The notes under the pieces are model-generated. The model was not told where the DNA came from and made no database searches. It worked only from the letters and a program-made list of their open reading frames with translations. This document shows positions 1 through 8,988 of a stretch of DNA of 64,000 nt, piece after piece (position 1 is the first letter of the stretch; every line of letters begins with the position of its first letter). The position numbers and the translations under genes were made by a program. This DNA comes from Sphingobium cyanobacteriorum (lineage in GTDB: Bacteria; Pseudomonadota; Alphaproteobacteria; Sphingomonadales; Sphingomonadaceae): positions 62,001-126,000 of the forward strand of contig NZ_JAUQOM010000004.1 of NCBI RefSeq assembly GCF_030580935.1. Reading direction: 5' to 3'.

Positions 1-1
1 G

Positions 2-2707
2 CCCGAAGGCGAACGGCTGACCAGCGAAACCGACAAGGCGACCTATCTGCGCACCGCGCAGGACTGGATCGTAGCCCCCCTGCTCAAGACCGTGCCGGGG
101 GTCGCCGGGATCGATTCGATCGGCGGCTTCGCCAAACAATATCAGGTCGTGCCCGATGTGCAGCGGATGGCCGCGTTGGGCATCAGCCTGACCGACCTTG
201 CCACCGCGCTGGAGCGCAACAACAGCAGCGTGGGCGGCGGCTTTGTCGATCGCAATGGCGAAGGGCTGGCGGTGCGGTCCGACGCGCTGATCCGCAATGC
301 CGACGAACTGGCGCGCATCGTCGTCGCGACGCGCGAAGGCGTGCCGATCATACTGGCCCAGGTGGCGAGCGTGAAGCTGGGCCAGGCGGTGCGGATGGGA
401 TCGGCGTCGGAAAATGGCACGGAGGTCGTGGTTGGCACCGCGATCATGCGAATCGGCCAGAACAGCCGCACGGTGGCAACCGCAGTGGCCGATCGTCTTG
501 CGTCCATCAACGCATCGCTGCCGCCTGACGTTATCGTGCAGCCGGTGCTGGACCGCACCGCCCTGGTCAACGCGACGATCGCGACGGTGGCGAAGAATCT
601 GGGCGAAGGCGCGCTGCTGGTCATCGTCGTGCTGTTCGCGCTGCTGGGCAATGTCCGCGCCGCGCTGATCGCGGCTCTGGTCATTCCCGTCACCATGTTG
701 CTGACCGGATTCGGCATGGCGCAGGCGGGCGTGTCCGCCAACCTCATGAGCCTGGGCGCGCTCGATTTCGGGCTGATCGTCGATGGCGCGGTCATCATCG
801 TGGAAAATGCGCTGCGGCGCATGGCGGAGCGGCAGCATCAGGTCGGGCGGACGCTCACGCGGGCGGAGCGGCTGGACACGGTCGCCGCCGCCGCGCGGGA
901 GATGATCCGGCCGTCCGTCTATGGGCAGGCGATCATCATCCTGGTCTATGTGCCGCTGCTGATGCTGACGGGCGTGGAGGGCAAGACCTTCGTGCCGATG
1001 GCGATGACGGTCATCATCGCGCTGGCCTTTGCGTTCGTGCTGTCGCTGACCGCCGTGCCCGCCGCAATCGCGCTCTGGCTGTCCAACCGGATCGAGGAGA
1101 AGGACGGGCGGATCATGACCTGGCTCAAGGCCCGCTACGAGCCGGGGCTGGACCGGGCCATGGCGCGACCCAGGCTGACCATCGGCTTTGGCATCGGCGG
1201 CTTTGCCGTGGCGGTGCTCGCCTTCCTGTCGCTGGGGCAGGTGTTCCTGCCGCAACTGGACGAAGGCGACCTGCTGATCCAGGCGCTGCGCATTCCGGCA
1301 ACATCGGTGCAGCAGAGCCAGGCGATGCAGGCGCCGATCGAAAAGATGGTGGCGCGCCAGCCCGAAGTGCGGTTCGTCTTTTCCAAGACCGGCACGGCGG
1401 ACCTCGCATCCGACCCGATGCCGCCCAATGCGACCGACATGTTCGTGATCCTGAAACCGCGCGACCAGTGGCCCGACCCGTCGATCGGCAAGGCCGGGCT
1501 GGTCGAACGGCTGGAGCATGCACTCAATGCCATTCCCGGCAACGCCTATGAAATCACCCAGCCGATCCAGATGCGCTTCAACGAACTGATCGCGGGCGTG
1601 CGCGGCGACGTGGCGGTCAAGATTTTCGGCGACGACTTCACCGCCATGAACGCCACGGCGGAACGGATCGCCGGGGTGCTGCGCCGCACGCCGGGGGCGG
1701 TGGACGTGAAGGTCGAGCAGACCAGCGGCCTGCCGATGCTGGACATTCGCGTCAATCGCGACGCGATGGCGCGGCTGGGCGTCACCGCGCAGGATGTGCA
1801 GGATGTGGTATCGGCGACGATCGGCGGGCGGACGGCGGGCATGATCTTCGAAGGCGACCGGCGTTTCCCGGTGGTTATCCGCCTGTCCGAAGCGCAGCGC
1901 GCCGACTTCGCGCAATTGCACCAGATACAGGTGCCGGTCGCGGGCGGCGGCTTCGTCCCGCTCGCCAGCGTGGCGGAGCTGCGGATCGTGGATGGTCCCA
2001 ACCAGATCAGCCGCGAAAATGGCAAGCGCCGCGTCGTCGTGCAGGCCAATGTGCGCGGGCGCGACATTGCCGGCGTGGTCGCCGATGCGCAGGCCGCCAT
2101 CGCCGCCGATGTGCGCCTGCCCGCCGGCGTGTACCTCACATGGGGCGGGCAGTTCGAAAATCTCGCCTCCGCGCGGGCGACGCTGCAATATGTCGTGCCC
2201 GCCTGTTTCCTGCTGATCCTGTTGCTGCTGTACGGCGCGCTGCAATCGGTGCGGGACGCGGCGATCGTCTTTACCGGCGTGCCGCTGGCGCTGGTCGGCG
2301 GAGTGCTGGCGCTGTTCCTGCGGGGGATGGATTTTTCCATTTCCGCTGCGGTCGGCTTCATCGCCTTGTCGGGCATCGCGGTGCTGAACGGACTGGTGAT
2401 GCTGTCGTCGATCCAGCAACTGATGCAGAGCGGCCTCGATCGCGCCGCCGCCGCGCGGGCGGGCGCGGTGCAGCGGTTGCGGCCCGTCGCCATGACGGCG
2501 CTGGTGGCCAGCCTCGGCTTCGTGCCGATGGCGCTGGGCAGCGGCGCGGGCGCGGAGGTGCAGAAGCCGCTGGCGACGGTGGTGATCGGCGGGCTGGTGT
2601 CGGCGACCTTGCTGACCCTGTTCCTGCTGCCGACCCTCTATGCGCGCTATGGCGGGAAGCGGCGGGTGCTGCAGGCGGAAGAGGCGCCGCCGCTGCTTGC
2701 CCACTGA
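2..2707 (+). CDS. czcA: Heavy-metal efflux RND transporter, CzcA type (5' end outside window)
   Basis: Inner-membrane proton/metal antiporter of the HME-RND family, the pump of a tripartite Co/Zn/Cd-type export system. The reading frame is open back to base 2, so the N-terminus (roughly the first 130-150 residues of a protein of about 1040) lies before the window; 901 residues are visible. The family signature DFGLIVDGAVIIVEN, with the acidic TM4 residues that carry protons, lies near fragment residue 255. A second hydrophobic block begins near base 2180 and ends at LFLLPTLYARYGG. The segment PIQMRFNELIAGVRGDVAVK resembles CzcA more than CusA, and I see no obvious CusA methionine relay. Metal specificity is therefore inferred as Zn/Co/Cd, not proven. 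The membrane-fusion and outer-membrane partners would be upstream, outside the window. Confidence 0.93.
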   Translation, partial: PEGERLTSETDKATYLRTAQDWIVAPLLKTVPGVAGIDSIGGFAKQYQVVPDVQRMAALGISLTDLATALERNNSSVGGGFVDRNGEGLAVRSDALIRNADELARIVVATREGVPIILAQVASVKLGQAVRMGSASENGTEVVVGTAIMRIGQNSRTVATAVADRLASINASLPPDVIVQPVLDRTALVNATIATVAKNLGEGALLVIVVLFALLGNVRAALIAALVIPVTMLLTGFGMAQAGVSANLMSLGALDFGLIVDGAVIIVENALRRMAERQHQVGRTLTRAERLDTVAAAAREMIRPSVYGQAIIILVYVPLLMLTGVEGKTFVPMAMTVIIALAFAFVLSLTAVPAAIALWLSNRIEEKDGRIMTWLKARYEPGLDRAMARPRLTIGFGIGGFAVAVLAFLSLGQVFLPQLDEGDLLIQALRIPATSVQQSQAMQAPIEKMVARQPEVRFVFSKTGTADLASDPMPPNATDMFVILKPRDQWPDPSIGKAGLVERLEHALNAIPGNAYEITQPIQMRFNELIAGVRGDVAVKIFGDDFTAMNATAERIAGVLRRTPGAVDVKVEQTSGLPMLDIRVNRDAMARLGVTAQDVQDVVSATIGGRTAGMIFEGDRRFPVVIRLSEAQRADFAQLHQIQVPVAGGGFVPLASVAELRIVDGPNQISRENGKRRVVVQANVRGRDIAGVVADAQAAIAADVRLPAGVYLTWGGQFENLASARATLQYVVPACFLLILLLLYGALQSVRDAAIVFTGVPLALVGGVLALFLRGMDFSISAAVGFIALSGIAVLNGLVMLSSIQQLMQSGLDRAAAARAGAVQRLRPVAMTALVASLGFVPMALGSGAGAEVQKPLATVVIGGLVSATLLTLFLLPTLYARYGGKRRVLQAEEAPPLLAH

Positions 2708-2714
2708 TCCGGGC

Positions 2715-2736
2715 GGGGCGGCCCTTGCGCCGCCCC
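2715..2736. terminator. GC-rich hairpin between convergent genes
   Basis: GGGGCGG and CCGCCCC form a 7-bp stem with an 8-nt loop, just after the RND stop codon and before the stop of the opposing SDR gene. There is no U-run, so it is a weak candidate for a shared terminator. Confidence 0.4.
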
Positions 2737-2743
2737 ATTCCGG

Positions 2744-3505
2744 TCAGCGCGGGGCCATGCGGATCGCGCCATCCAGACGGATGACCTCGCCGTTCAGCAT
2801 CGGGTTGCGGATGATCGCTTCGACCAGTTGGGCATATTCGGCCGGTTTCCCCAGACGGCTGGGATGGGGCACCTGCGCGCCCAGCGCATCCTGCACATGA
2901 TGGGGAAAGGATTGGACCATCGGCGTCAGGAAGATGCCCGGCGCAATCGTCATGACGCGGATCTTGTGGCTCGCCAGGTCGCGCGCGACCGGCAGGGTCA
3001 TGCCGACCACGCCGCCCTTCGACGCGGCATAGGCCGCCTGCCCGATCTGCCCGTCATAGGCCGCGACCGACGCTGTGTTGACGATGACGCCACGTTCGCC
3101 GTCCACCGCATCGGCGGCGGCCAGGCGCGCGGCGAATTGCGCTATCATGGTGAACGTGCCGACCAGATTGACCGCAATGGTCTTTGCGAACATGTCGGCC
3201 GGATGCGGCGCATTGTCCTTGCCCACCGTCTTGGCCGCGGGCGCAATGCCCGCGCAGTTGACCAGGATGCGGGCGACGCCATGCGCCGCCTGCGCCGCGT
3301 CCAGCCCGGCCGCGACGCTGGCGTCGTCGGCGACGTTGACCGGGACATGGAGGCCGCCCAGTTCTTTCGCCGTCGCCTGGCCCGCCGCTTCATTCAGGTC
3401 GAAGATCGCGACCCTGGCGCCCTGCGCCGCCAGCATGGTTGCGGTCGCCTGCCCCAACCCCGAAGCACCGCCGGTAACGATGGCCGATAACCCATCGATA
3501 TGCAT
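2744..3505 (-). CDS. SDR-family 3-hydroxyacyl-CoA dehydrogenase (HSD10 type)
   Basis: A 253-residue classical short-chain dehydrogenase. The cofactor loop TGGASGLG is at residues 11-18, NAG appears as NCAG near 83-86, and the catalytic residues Ser146, Tyr159 and Lys163 (YAASK) are all present. D36 after the second beta strand (FDLN) favours NAD. The closest described type is the mammalian HSD17B10-like 3-hydroxyacyl-CoA dehydrogenase used in fatty or branched acyl-CoA oxidation. It is the third gene of a minus-strand operon, starting 13 bp after the thiolase stop, with AAAAGGAAAA as ribosome binding site. With the dehydrogenase and thiolase upstream it would supply the third step of beta-oxidation; no enoyl-CoA hydratase is adjacent. 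Confidence 0.85.
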   Translation of the reverse strand: MHIDGLSAIVTGGASGLGQATATMLAAQGARVAIFDLNEAAGQATAKELGGLHVPVNVADDASVAAGLDAAQAAHGVARILVNCAGIAPAAKTVGKDNAPHPADMFAKTIAVNLVGTFTMIAQFAARLAAADAVDGERGVIVNTASVAAYDGQIGQAAYAASKGGVVGMTLPVARDLASHKIRVMTIAPGIFLTPMVQSFPHHVQDALGAQVPHPSRLGKPAEYAQLVEAIIRNPMLNGEVIRLDGAIRMAPR

Positions 3506-3518
3506 ATGTTTTTCCTTT

Positions 3519-4709
3519 TCAGATCAGTTCGATCGCCATCGCCGTCGCTTCGCCGCCGCCGATGCAGAGGCTGGCGACCCCGCGCCTCATGCCGCGCGTT
3601 TCCAGCGCGCCGATCAGCGTCGCCAGGATGCGCGCGCCCGACGCGCCGATCGGATGGCCGAGCGCGGTCGCGCCGCCATTGACGTTGATCCTGTCGTCCG
3701 GGATGGCCAGGTCGCGCGCCGCGATCATCGCGACCACGGCAAAGGCTTCATTGACTTCGAACAGGTCGACATCCTCGACCGTCCAGCCCGCCTTGGCCAG
3801 CGCCTTGCGCATCGCCGGGACCGGCGCGGTGGTGAATCTGGACGGTTCATGGGCGTGGCCGGCACTCGCCACCACCCGCGCCACGCTCTTGAGGCCCAGG
3901 CGCGCCGCGACGCTGGCGCGGGTCATGACCAGCGCCGCCGCGCCATCGGAAATGGAGGAGGCGTTGGCGGCGGTGATCGTGCCATCCTTGACGAAGGCGG
4001 GTTTCAGGCCCGCAATCTTCTCCGGCCTGGCCTTGCCCGGCTGTTCATCGGTGTCCACGATCATGTCGCCACCCCGGCCACTGACCGTCACCGGCACGAT
4101 TTCGCGGACGAAGGCGCCACTGGCGATCGCCGCATTGGCGCGGGCGAGCGAGCGGATGGCGTAGGCGTCCTGCTCCTCGCGCGTGAACTGATAGTCGCGC
4201 ACCGCCTCTTCGGCAAAGACGCCCATCGCCTTGCCAGGTTCATAGGCGTCCTCCAGCCCGTCCATCATCATCGTGTCGATGATGCGGTCATGGCCGATAC
4301 GCGCGCCGGAACGATGCTTGGGCAGGGCATAGGGGGCGTTGGTCATGCTTTCCATGCCGCCCGCGATCACCACGTCCGCACCGCCGCTGGCCAGCGCCTC
4401 ATAGGCCATGATCGCCGCCTGCATCCCCGATCCGCACATCTTGTTGACGGTCGTGGCCTGCGTCTGGAGGCCCAGCCCCGCGCCCAGCGCCGCCTGCCGC
4501 GCGGGCGCCTGGCCCAGCCCCGCAGGCAGGACGCAGCCCATATAGATGCGGTCGACGGCATCGGCGGGCAGGCCCGCCCGCGCGACCGCCGCCCTGACCG
4601 CCGCCGCGCCCAGTTCTGTGGCCTTGAGCGGCGAGAAGATGCCCTGGAAACCGCCCATCGGCGTGCGGGCATAGGATGCGATTACAACAGGATCATCCTG
4701 CATCTTCAT
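3519..4709 (-). CDS. Acetyl-CoA acetyltransferase (thiolase)
   Basis: A 396-residue thiolase with all three catalytic elements: acyl-accepting Cys92 in NKMCGSGM, His352 in GHPIGASG, and Cys382 in SLCIGGGEA. It performs the thiolytic cleavage that ends beta-oxidation, or the reverse condensation. The frame stays open far upstream to 5105, inside the neighbouring dehydrogenase gene. The start chosen at 4709 (MKMQDDP) follows AGGAAGG and lies 8 bp after the dehydrogenase stop, which gives a normal thiolase length. It is the middle gene of the operon. Substrate chain length cannot be told from sequence alone. Confidence 0.9.
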   Translation of the reverse strand: MKMQDDPVVIASYARTPMGGFQGIFSPLKATELGAAAVRAAVARAGLPADAVDRIYMGCVLPAGLGQAPARQAALGAGLGLQTQATTVNKMCGSGMQAAIMAYEALASGGADVVIAGGMESMTNAPYALPKHRSGARIGHDRIIDTMMMDGLEDAYEPGKAMGVFAEEAVRDYQFTREEQDAYAIRSLARANAAIASGAFVREIVPVTVSGRGGDMIVDTDEQPGKARPEKIAGLKPAFVKDGTITAANASSISDGAAALVMTRASVAARLGLKSVARVVASAGHAHEPSRFTTAPVPAMRKALAKAGWTVEDVDLFEVNEAFAVVAMIAARDLAIPDDRINVNGGATALGHPIGASGARILATLIGALETRGMRRGVASLCIGGGEATAMAIELI

Positions 4710-4717
4710 ATTCCTTC

Positions 4718-5842
4718 CTAAAGACTGCGCGCGATGACCATGCGCTGGATATCCGACGTGCCTTCGTAAATCTGGCAGACGCGCACGTCGCGGTAGATTT
4801 TCGCGACGCCATATTCCTCCAGATAGCCATAGCCGCCCAGGGTCTGCATCGCGCCCGACACGATCGCCTCGGCCGCTTCGGACGCGAACAGCTTGGCCAT
4901 CGACGCTTGCGCCAGGCAGGGCGCGCCGGCATCCTTCGTCCGGGCAGCATGCAGGACCAGTTGCCGCGCCGCCTCCAGCCGGGTGGCAAGGTCGGCAAGG
5001 CGAAAGCCGACCGCCTGATGATCGATGATCGCCTTGCCAAAGCTCCGCCGGTCCTTGGCATAGGCGACCGCGATCTCCAGCGCGGCCTGCGCCATGCCCA
5101 CGCACTGGGCGGCGATGCCGATCCGGCCCGTCTCCAGATTGGCGAGGGCGATGGCATAGCCCTGGCCCGGCTGGCCGATCAGCAGATCATCCTCCACGAA
5201 CATGTCGTCGAAACGCAGCGCGCAGGTGTCCGACGCGCCCTGCCCCATCTTGTGTTCGACCTTATCGACGGCATAGCCGGGCCGGTCGGTGGGCACGATG
5301 AAGGCGGACAGCCCCTTCTTGCCCGCATCGGGATCGGTCAGGGCGATGATCATCGCCAGACCCGCGATCTTGCCGGAGGTGATGAACTGTTTCGCGCCGC
5401 TGATCCGCCAGCCGCCGTCGACCCTGATCGCACGGGTGCGGATGGCGGCGGCGTCGGAACCGGCATCGGCTTCCGTCAGGGCAAAGGCGCCGATGGTGCG
5501 CCCGCCGATCAGGTAGGGCAGGAAGCGCGCTTTCTGCGCGTCGCTCCCATCCTTGAGCAGGCCGGAAACGAGGATCGAATTCTGGATCGACACGATGGTC
5601 GAAAGGGCGCCGTCGCCCGCCGCCAGTTCCATCAGCGCCAGCGCATAGGACACCGAATCGGCCTCCGCCCCGCCAAAGGCTTCCGGCGCGGTCATGCCCC
5701 ACAGGCCAAGGCCCGCCATGTCCTGGAACAGGGCGGACGGATAGCCGCCCTCCGCCTCGTAACGGGCGCTGTTGGGGCGGATGCTGTCCTGCACGAAAGC
5801 ACGCACGGTATCGCGGATCGCCACCTGGATATCGGTCAGCAC
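4718..5842 (-). CDS. Acyl-CoA dehydrogenase
   Basis: FAD-dependent acyl-CoA dehydrogenase of 374 residues, the usual family length. It ends with the conserved C-terminal region YLEEYGVAKIYRDVRVCQIYEGTSDIQ, where Glu360 in YEGT is the expected catalytic base and EGTSDIQ contacts FAD across the dimer. It oxidises an acyl-CoA to the 2-enoyl-CoA and passes electrons to ETF. First gene of the operon with thiolase and 3-hydroxyacyl-CoA dehydrogenase; the divergent TetR gene and a palindrome at 5862-5875 lie just upstream. Short or branched-chain substrates are plausible for an operon of this kind, but that is inference. Confidence 0.92.
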   Translation of the reverse strand: MLTDIQVAIRDTVRAFVQDSIRPNSARYEAEGGYPSALFQDMAGLGLWGMTAPEAFGGAEADSVSYALALMELAAGDGALSTIVSIQNSILVSGLLKDGSDAQKARFLPYLIGGRTIGAFALTEADAGSDAAAIRTRAIRVDGGWRISGAKQFITSGKIAGLAMIIALTDPDAGKKGLSAFIVPTDRPGYAVDKVEHKMGQGASDTCALRFDDMFVEDDLLIGQPGQGYAIALANLETGRIGIAAQCVGMAQAALEIAVAYAKDRRSFGKAIIDHQAVGFRLADLATRLEAARQLVLHAARTKDAGAPCLAQASMAKLFASEAAEAIVSGAMQTLGGYGYLEEYGVAKIYRDVRVCQIYEGTSDIQRMVIARSL

Positions 5843-5861
5843 AAACCTCTCCGTCTAAATA

Positions 5862-5875
5862 TTACTCACCAGTAA
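5862..5875. promoter_or_regulatory. Candidate TetR operator TTACT-N4-AGTAA
   Basis: Perfect inverted repeat TTACTCACCAGTAA in the 70-bp gap between the divergent acyl-CoA dehydrogenase and TetR genes. Its size and position suit autoregulation and control of the operon by the TetR protein encoded at 5913. No second copy was noticed elsewhere in the window. Confidence 0.6.
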
Positions 5876-5912
5876 CTTGCATCCCAATGCGTTTCTTGTC
5901 AAGAATGAACCC

Positions 5913-6551
5913 ATGACCGCCGCCTTGCCCGACAACCATGTCCCGTCCCCTTTCCGCACGCGCGAACAGCGCAGTGCGGAGCGCGCGGAAAAGCGCGAAG
6001 CCGTGCTGCGCGCGGCGGTGCGGATGTTCAATGCGCGCGGTTTCCATGCAACGTCGCTGGATGATGTCGCCGCCAGCCTGGGGATCAGCAAGCCGACCAT
6101 CTATCATTATCTGGGCAACAAGGAGCAGGTGCTGATCGAATGCGTCACCCGTGGCCTGGAATTGCTGAGCGTGGCGGCCGAAGAGGTGCGCGCCGCGCCG
6201 GGTGACGGCCTGACCCGGCTGCGCGCTTTCCTGCACCGTTATGCGCGATTGATGATGGACGATTATTGCCGCTGCGTGGTGCGGACGGGGGACGAATCCC
6301 TTTCGCCCGAAGGCGCGGCGCTGTTCCGCGCGCGCAAGCGGGGGATTGACCAGTCGCTGCGCGCGCTGATCGCCGATGGCGTCGCCGACGGATCGATCGC
6401 GCCGGTCGATGTGCGGATGGCGGCCTTCATGCTGGCGGGCGCGCTCAACTGGCCGGGGCGCTGGCACGATCCCGCCGGGCCGATGTCCCCCGAAGCGATC
6501 GCCGACGCGCTGGTCGATCTGCTGATCCGGGGGCTTGCGCCGCGCGCCTAG
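5913..6551 (+). CDS. TetR/AcrR family regulator
   Basis: A 212-residue one-component repressor. The helix-turn-helix is at about residues 48-67 (SLDDVAASLGISKPTIYHY), followed by the usual NKEQVL. The C-terminal part ends with the hydrophobic, tryptophan-containing helix (LAGALNWPGRW) common in acyl-CoA-responsive TetR proteins. The start at 5913 (MTAALPD) is preferred; an upstream TTG at 5877 would run into the palindrome. Divergent from the beta-oxidation operon, so it probably represses it and responds to an acyl-CoA. That effector is inferred from context. Confidence 0.85.
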   Translation: MTAALPDNHVPSPFRTREQRSAERAEKREAVLRAAVRMFNARGFHATSLDDVAASLGISKPTIYHYLGNKEQVLIECVTRGLELLSVAAEEVRAAPGDGLTRLRAFLHRYARLMMDDYCRCVVRTGDESLSPEGAALFRARKRGIDQSLRALIADGVADGSIAPVDVRMAAFMLAGALNWPGRWHDPAGPMSPEAIADALVDLLIRGLAPRA

Positions 6552-6670
6552 GCGCGGCCTTGCAGAAGGTGACCGGGCAAAAGGTGGCCGGGCAGAAAAA
6601 TGCCCTCAGGATGGTCAAATCCCAAGGGCATAGTCACCCAGCATCCGGCATGAGGGTCATGCGGGATTTC

Positions 6671-6795
6671 TGGAGCGCGCTGCGTTTAACCGGACACAGG
6701 CCGCGCGCTCCGTTTTTCTGTTTTCGCATCGTTTCTGGCGGGGCCGGCGGCCAGCGCAGCTAAAAGCGGCTCCCCCTGTTCCGCACGATGCCCTA
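6671..6795. repeat. Dispersed hairpin repeat, copy A
   Basis: Starts TGGAGCGCGCTGCGT, has a complementary arm ending CGCGCGCTCC at 6711, then a T-rich stretch, and ends CCGCACGATGCCCTA. The same architecture recurs at 54205-54309. The final CTA read on the minus strand is the TAG stop of the porin gene. Similar gene-end repeats are, from memory, common in sphingomonads; their function is unknown. The stretch between the TetR gene and this repeat shows no gene. Confidence 0.75.
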
Positions 6796-8073
6796 AAAGG
6801 CGTAGTCGATCTGCGCCCAGACTTTCCGCGTGTCGGCGTCGCCTGCGAAGCTGGCCGCGCCCTTGCGCTGATAGTCGGCATATTTGACCAGCGCGCTCAG
6901 CCGCTTGTTCAGCTTGAGCGTCACTTGCGCATTATATTCGTCGCCATAATGGATCGAAAGCCGGTCGCTGCTGAACCGATGATAGATGAAGGAGGCGACC
7001 AGCGGCCCCGCCTTGCCGACCTTGGGCAAAGTATAGGCGGCGGCGGCATAATAGTCCTGGATGCCGGTGCCCGGCGTGGTCAGGAACTTGTCGGCCCAGC
7101 CGTTGAACTTGTGCAAGGTGGCAAAGGGCGTCTGGAAGGCGAAGCCGCCCGCCACCCCGGTCGCCCCGCCATCCGACCCCAGCAGTTCATAGCCGCCGGT
7201 CAGCCTGAAGGCGGCCACGTCCAGCGCCAGTTCCGCCGTGGCGAAATCGGCCGAATAGTCGACCGGGCTGGTCGCATGGTCGCTTTGCCGCGCATAGCTG
7301 GCCAGATAGCTGAGCTTCACCTTTTTGGCCAAAGGCATCGCCCCGGCGAAGCGCAGGCCATAGGTCTGGCTGCTGTTGCGGCGCAGCGCGGGCACCGCTT
7401 CATCCTCGTCGATGACATAGGCAAAGCCGGTCAGCGTGCCATATCTGGTCTTGTAGGCGATGTTGGCGAACAGATCGTCGCCGTCGATCCGGGCCGGCCG
7501 GTTGGCCGCGCCGAACTTGCCGCCGTCCACGCCCCAGATGGTGTGGGCGGCAATGGCGTAGGTCAGGTCGATCTTCAGATTCTGGATGCCCATATATTCG
7601 ACCCGGACCGCATCGAACGTCTGTTCATTCTGGCGCCAGGCGACCGACCCGACAAAGCGCTGGTCGTCCAGGTTGATGCGCTGGCGCCCCAGGGTCACGA
7701 CCAGCGGCTTGGTGCGATATTGCAACTGGATGCGATTGAGTTCGACCGTTTCCGGGTCGGCGACGATCGGATAGAGCCCCTTGCCGTTGACGCCGCTATT
7801 ATAGCTTTCGTCCAGCGCCAGCGTGCCTTCGCCTTCGACCAGCAGGGCAAATGCGCCCTTCGACACTTCGCCCCCCGCGCGCAGCCGCATGGTCACGGCA
7901 TGGGCGTCGCGGTCGCTGGTCAGCGGCGCCGGCCCCGCCTGGTCGACCCCTTCGTAGCGCAGCCGCGCTTCGACGATTGGCTTGAATATGACATCCTGTG
8001 CCTGTGCCTGTGCCGGTATCAGTGCCGGCGTGATGATGGCTGCGGTCGACGCCAGCCAGTAAGTGATACGCAT
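6793..8073 (-). CDS. Outer-membrane channel, alginate-export-like porin family
   Basis: A 426-residue beta-barrel protein with a signal peptide (about residues 1-28, cleaved after AQAQA). The body is rich in alternating strands, such as RLRYEGVDQ, VTLGRQRINLDDQRFVG and VWAQIDYAF, and ends with a terminal Phe as expected for BAM-dependent insertion. The G-RQ--NLDDQRFVG block matches the alginate-export family as I know it; members next to nitrate transporters probably pass small anions. The start at 8073 follows AAAGGGGGG; an upstream extension to 8241 has no such site. Last gene after nrtABC, about 95 bp downstream, so probably in the same transcript. Its stop codon lies inside a dispersed repeat. 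Confidence 0.78.
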   Translation of the reverse strand: MRITYWLASTAAIITPALIPAQAQAQDVIFKPIVEARLRYEGVDQAGPAPLTSDRDAHAVTMRLRAGGEVSKGAFALLVEGEGTLALDESYNSGVNGKGLYPIVADPETVELNRIQLQYRTKPLVVTLGRQRINLDDQRFVGSVAWRQNEQTFDAVRVEYMGIQNLKIDLTYAIAAHTIWGVDGGKFGAANRPARIDGDDLFANIAYKTRYGTLTGFAYVIDEDEAVPALRRNSSQTYGLRFAGAMPLAKKVKLSYLASYARQSDHATSPVDYSADFATAELALDVAAFRLTGGYELLGSDGGATGVAGGFAFQTPFATLHKFNGWADKFLTTPGTGIQDYYAAAAYTLPKVGKAGPLVASFIYHRFSSDRLSIHYGDEYNAQVTLKLNKRLSALVKYADYQRKGAASFAGDADTRKVWAQIDYAF

Positions 8074-8167
8074 GGTCCCCCCTTTGCTCCCGATGGCTTT
8101 GCGCCTTTCAGGGCATCCTCTGTGATCGTGACTGGATGGGCCGGGTCTTTGCGCGCCGGCCCGGTTT

Positions 8168-8971
8168 TCAGGCGGCGAGCGTCGCCGGATTGCGGTAGCG
8201 CTCGTGCAGGAAATGGATGACGGCGGAGCGCGCACCGGCATAATCGGGCTGGTCGATCGCCTCCAGCCGGTTGCGCGGGCGCGCCAGATCGACCGTGCGA
8301 TCCTCGCCGATGCGCGCCGCCGGCCCGTTGGTCATCATCACCACCCGGTCGGCCAGCAGCACGGCTTCATCGACATCATGGGTGATCATCAGCACGGTGT
8401 TGTTGAGCCGCGCCTGCAAATCCATGACCACATCCTGCAACGCCGCGCGAGTCAGCGCGTCCAGAGCGCCGAACGGCTCGTCCATCAACAGCACGCGCGG
8501 GTTCATGGCGATGGCGCGGGCGATGCCGACACGCTGCTTCATGCCGCCGGACAGTTCGCCCGGCCGCTTGGCGGCGGCATGGCCCATCTGGACGAGATCC
8601 AGATTGTGCATGACCCACTCCCTGCGTTCGGCCCTGCTCTTGCCCCCGGCGGTCTTGTCCACCGCCAGGCGGACATTTTCCTCCACCGTCAGCCAGGGCA
8701 GCAGGCTGTGGTCCTGGAACACCACCGCCCGGTCCGGTCCCGGCGCATCGACCACGTCGCCGTCCAGGAAGATGACGCCCCGGCTGGGCCTGACCAGCCC
8801 GGCGACGGCGTTGAGCAGGGTCGACTTGCCGCACCCCGAATGGCCGATCAGCGCCACGAACTGGCCCTTTTCGATCGACAGGTCGATGCGGTCGAGCGCG
8901 CAGAAGGGACCGGCCCTGGTCGGGAATTCGACGGTCACGCCCTCCAGCGCGAGATAGCTGCGATGTTTCAT
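8168..8971 (-). CDS. nrtC: ABC transporter ATP-binding protein, nitrate type
   Basis: A 267-residue ATPase with Walker A GHSGCGKST (residues 43-51), the signature LSGGMKQRVGIARAI, Walker B LLMDEPFGALDAL and switch histidine in MITHDVDEA. It powers import by the permease encoded immediately upstream, 17 bp away. The type fits the NrtC/NrtD, TauB and SsuB cluster; the nitrate assignment comes from the neighbouring binding protein. The extra C-terminal solute-binding domain of cyanobacterial NrtC is absent, so this is the short, NrtD-like form. Confidence 0.85.
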   Translation of the reverse strand: MKHRSYLALEGVTVEFPTRAGPFCALDRIDLSIEKGQFVALIGHSGCGKSTLLNAVAGLVRPSRGVIFLDGDVVDAPGPDRAVVFQDHSLLPWLTVEENVRLAVDKTAGGKSRAERREWVMHNLDLVQMGHAAAKRPGELSGGMKQRVGIARAIAMNPRVLLMDEPFGALDALTRAALQDVVMDLQARLNNTVLMITHDVDEAVLLADRVVMMTNGPAARIGEDRTVDLARPRNRLEAIDQPDYAGARSAVIHFLHERYRNPATLAA

Positions 8972-8988
8972 GCGCCTGTCCTTTCCTG

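Noticed and set aside
3075..4721. A 548-codon plus-strand open frame opposite the SDR and thiolase genes
   Set aside because: Both minus-strand genes have complete catalytic motifs; the plus-strand product is Arg/Ala-rich antisense.
3519..5105. Thiolase extended to a 528-residue protein
   Set aside because: The extra 132 residues are out-of-frame translation of the acyl-CoA dehydrogenase gene; the start at 4709 has a good ribosome binding site and gives the family length.
6560..6763. Short open frame between the TetR gene and the porin
   Set aside because: It runs through the dispersed repeat copy A and has no protein-like features.
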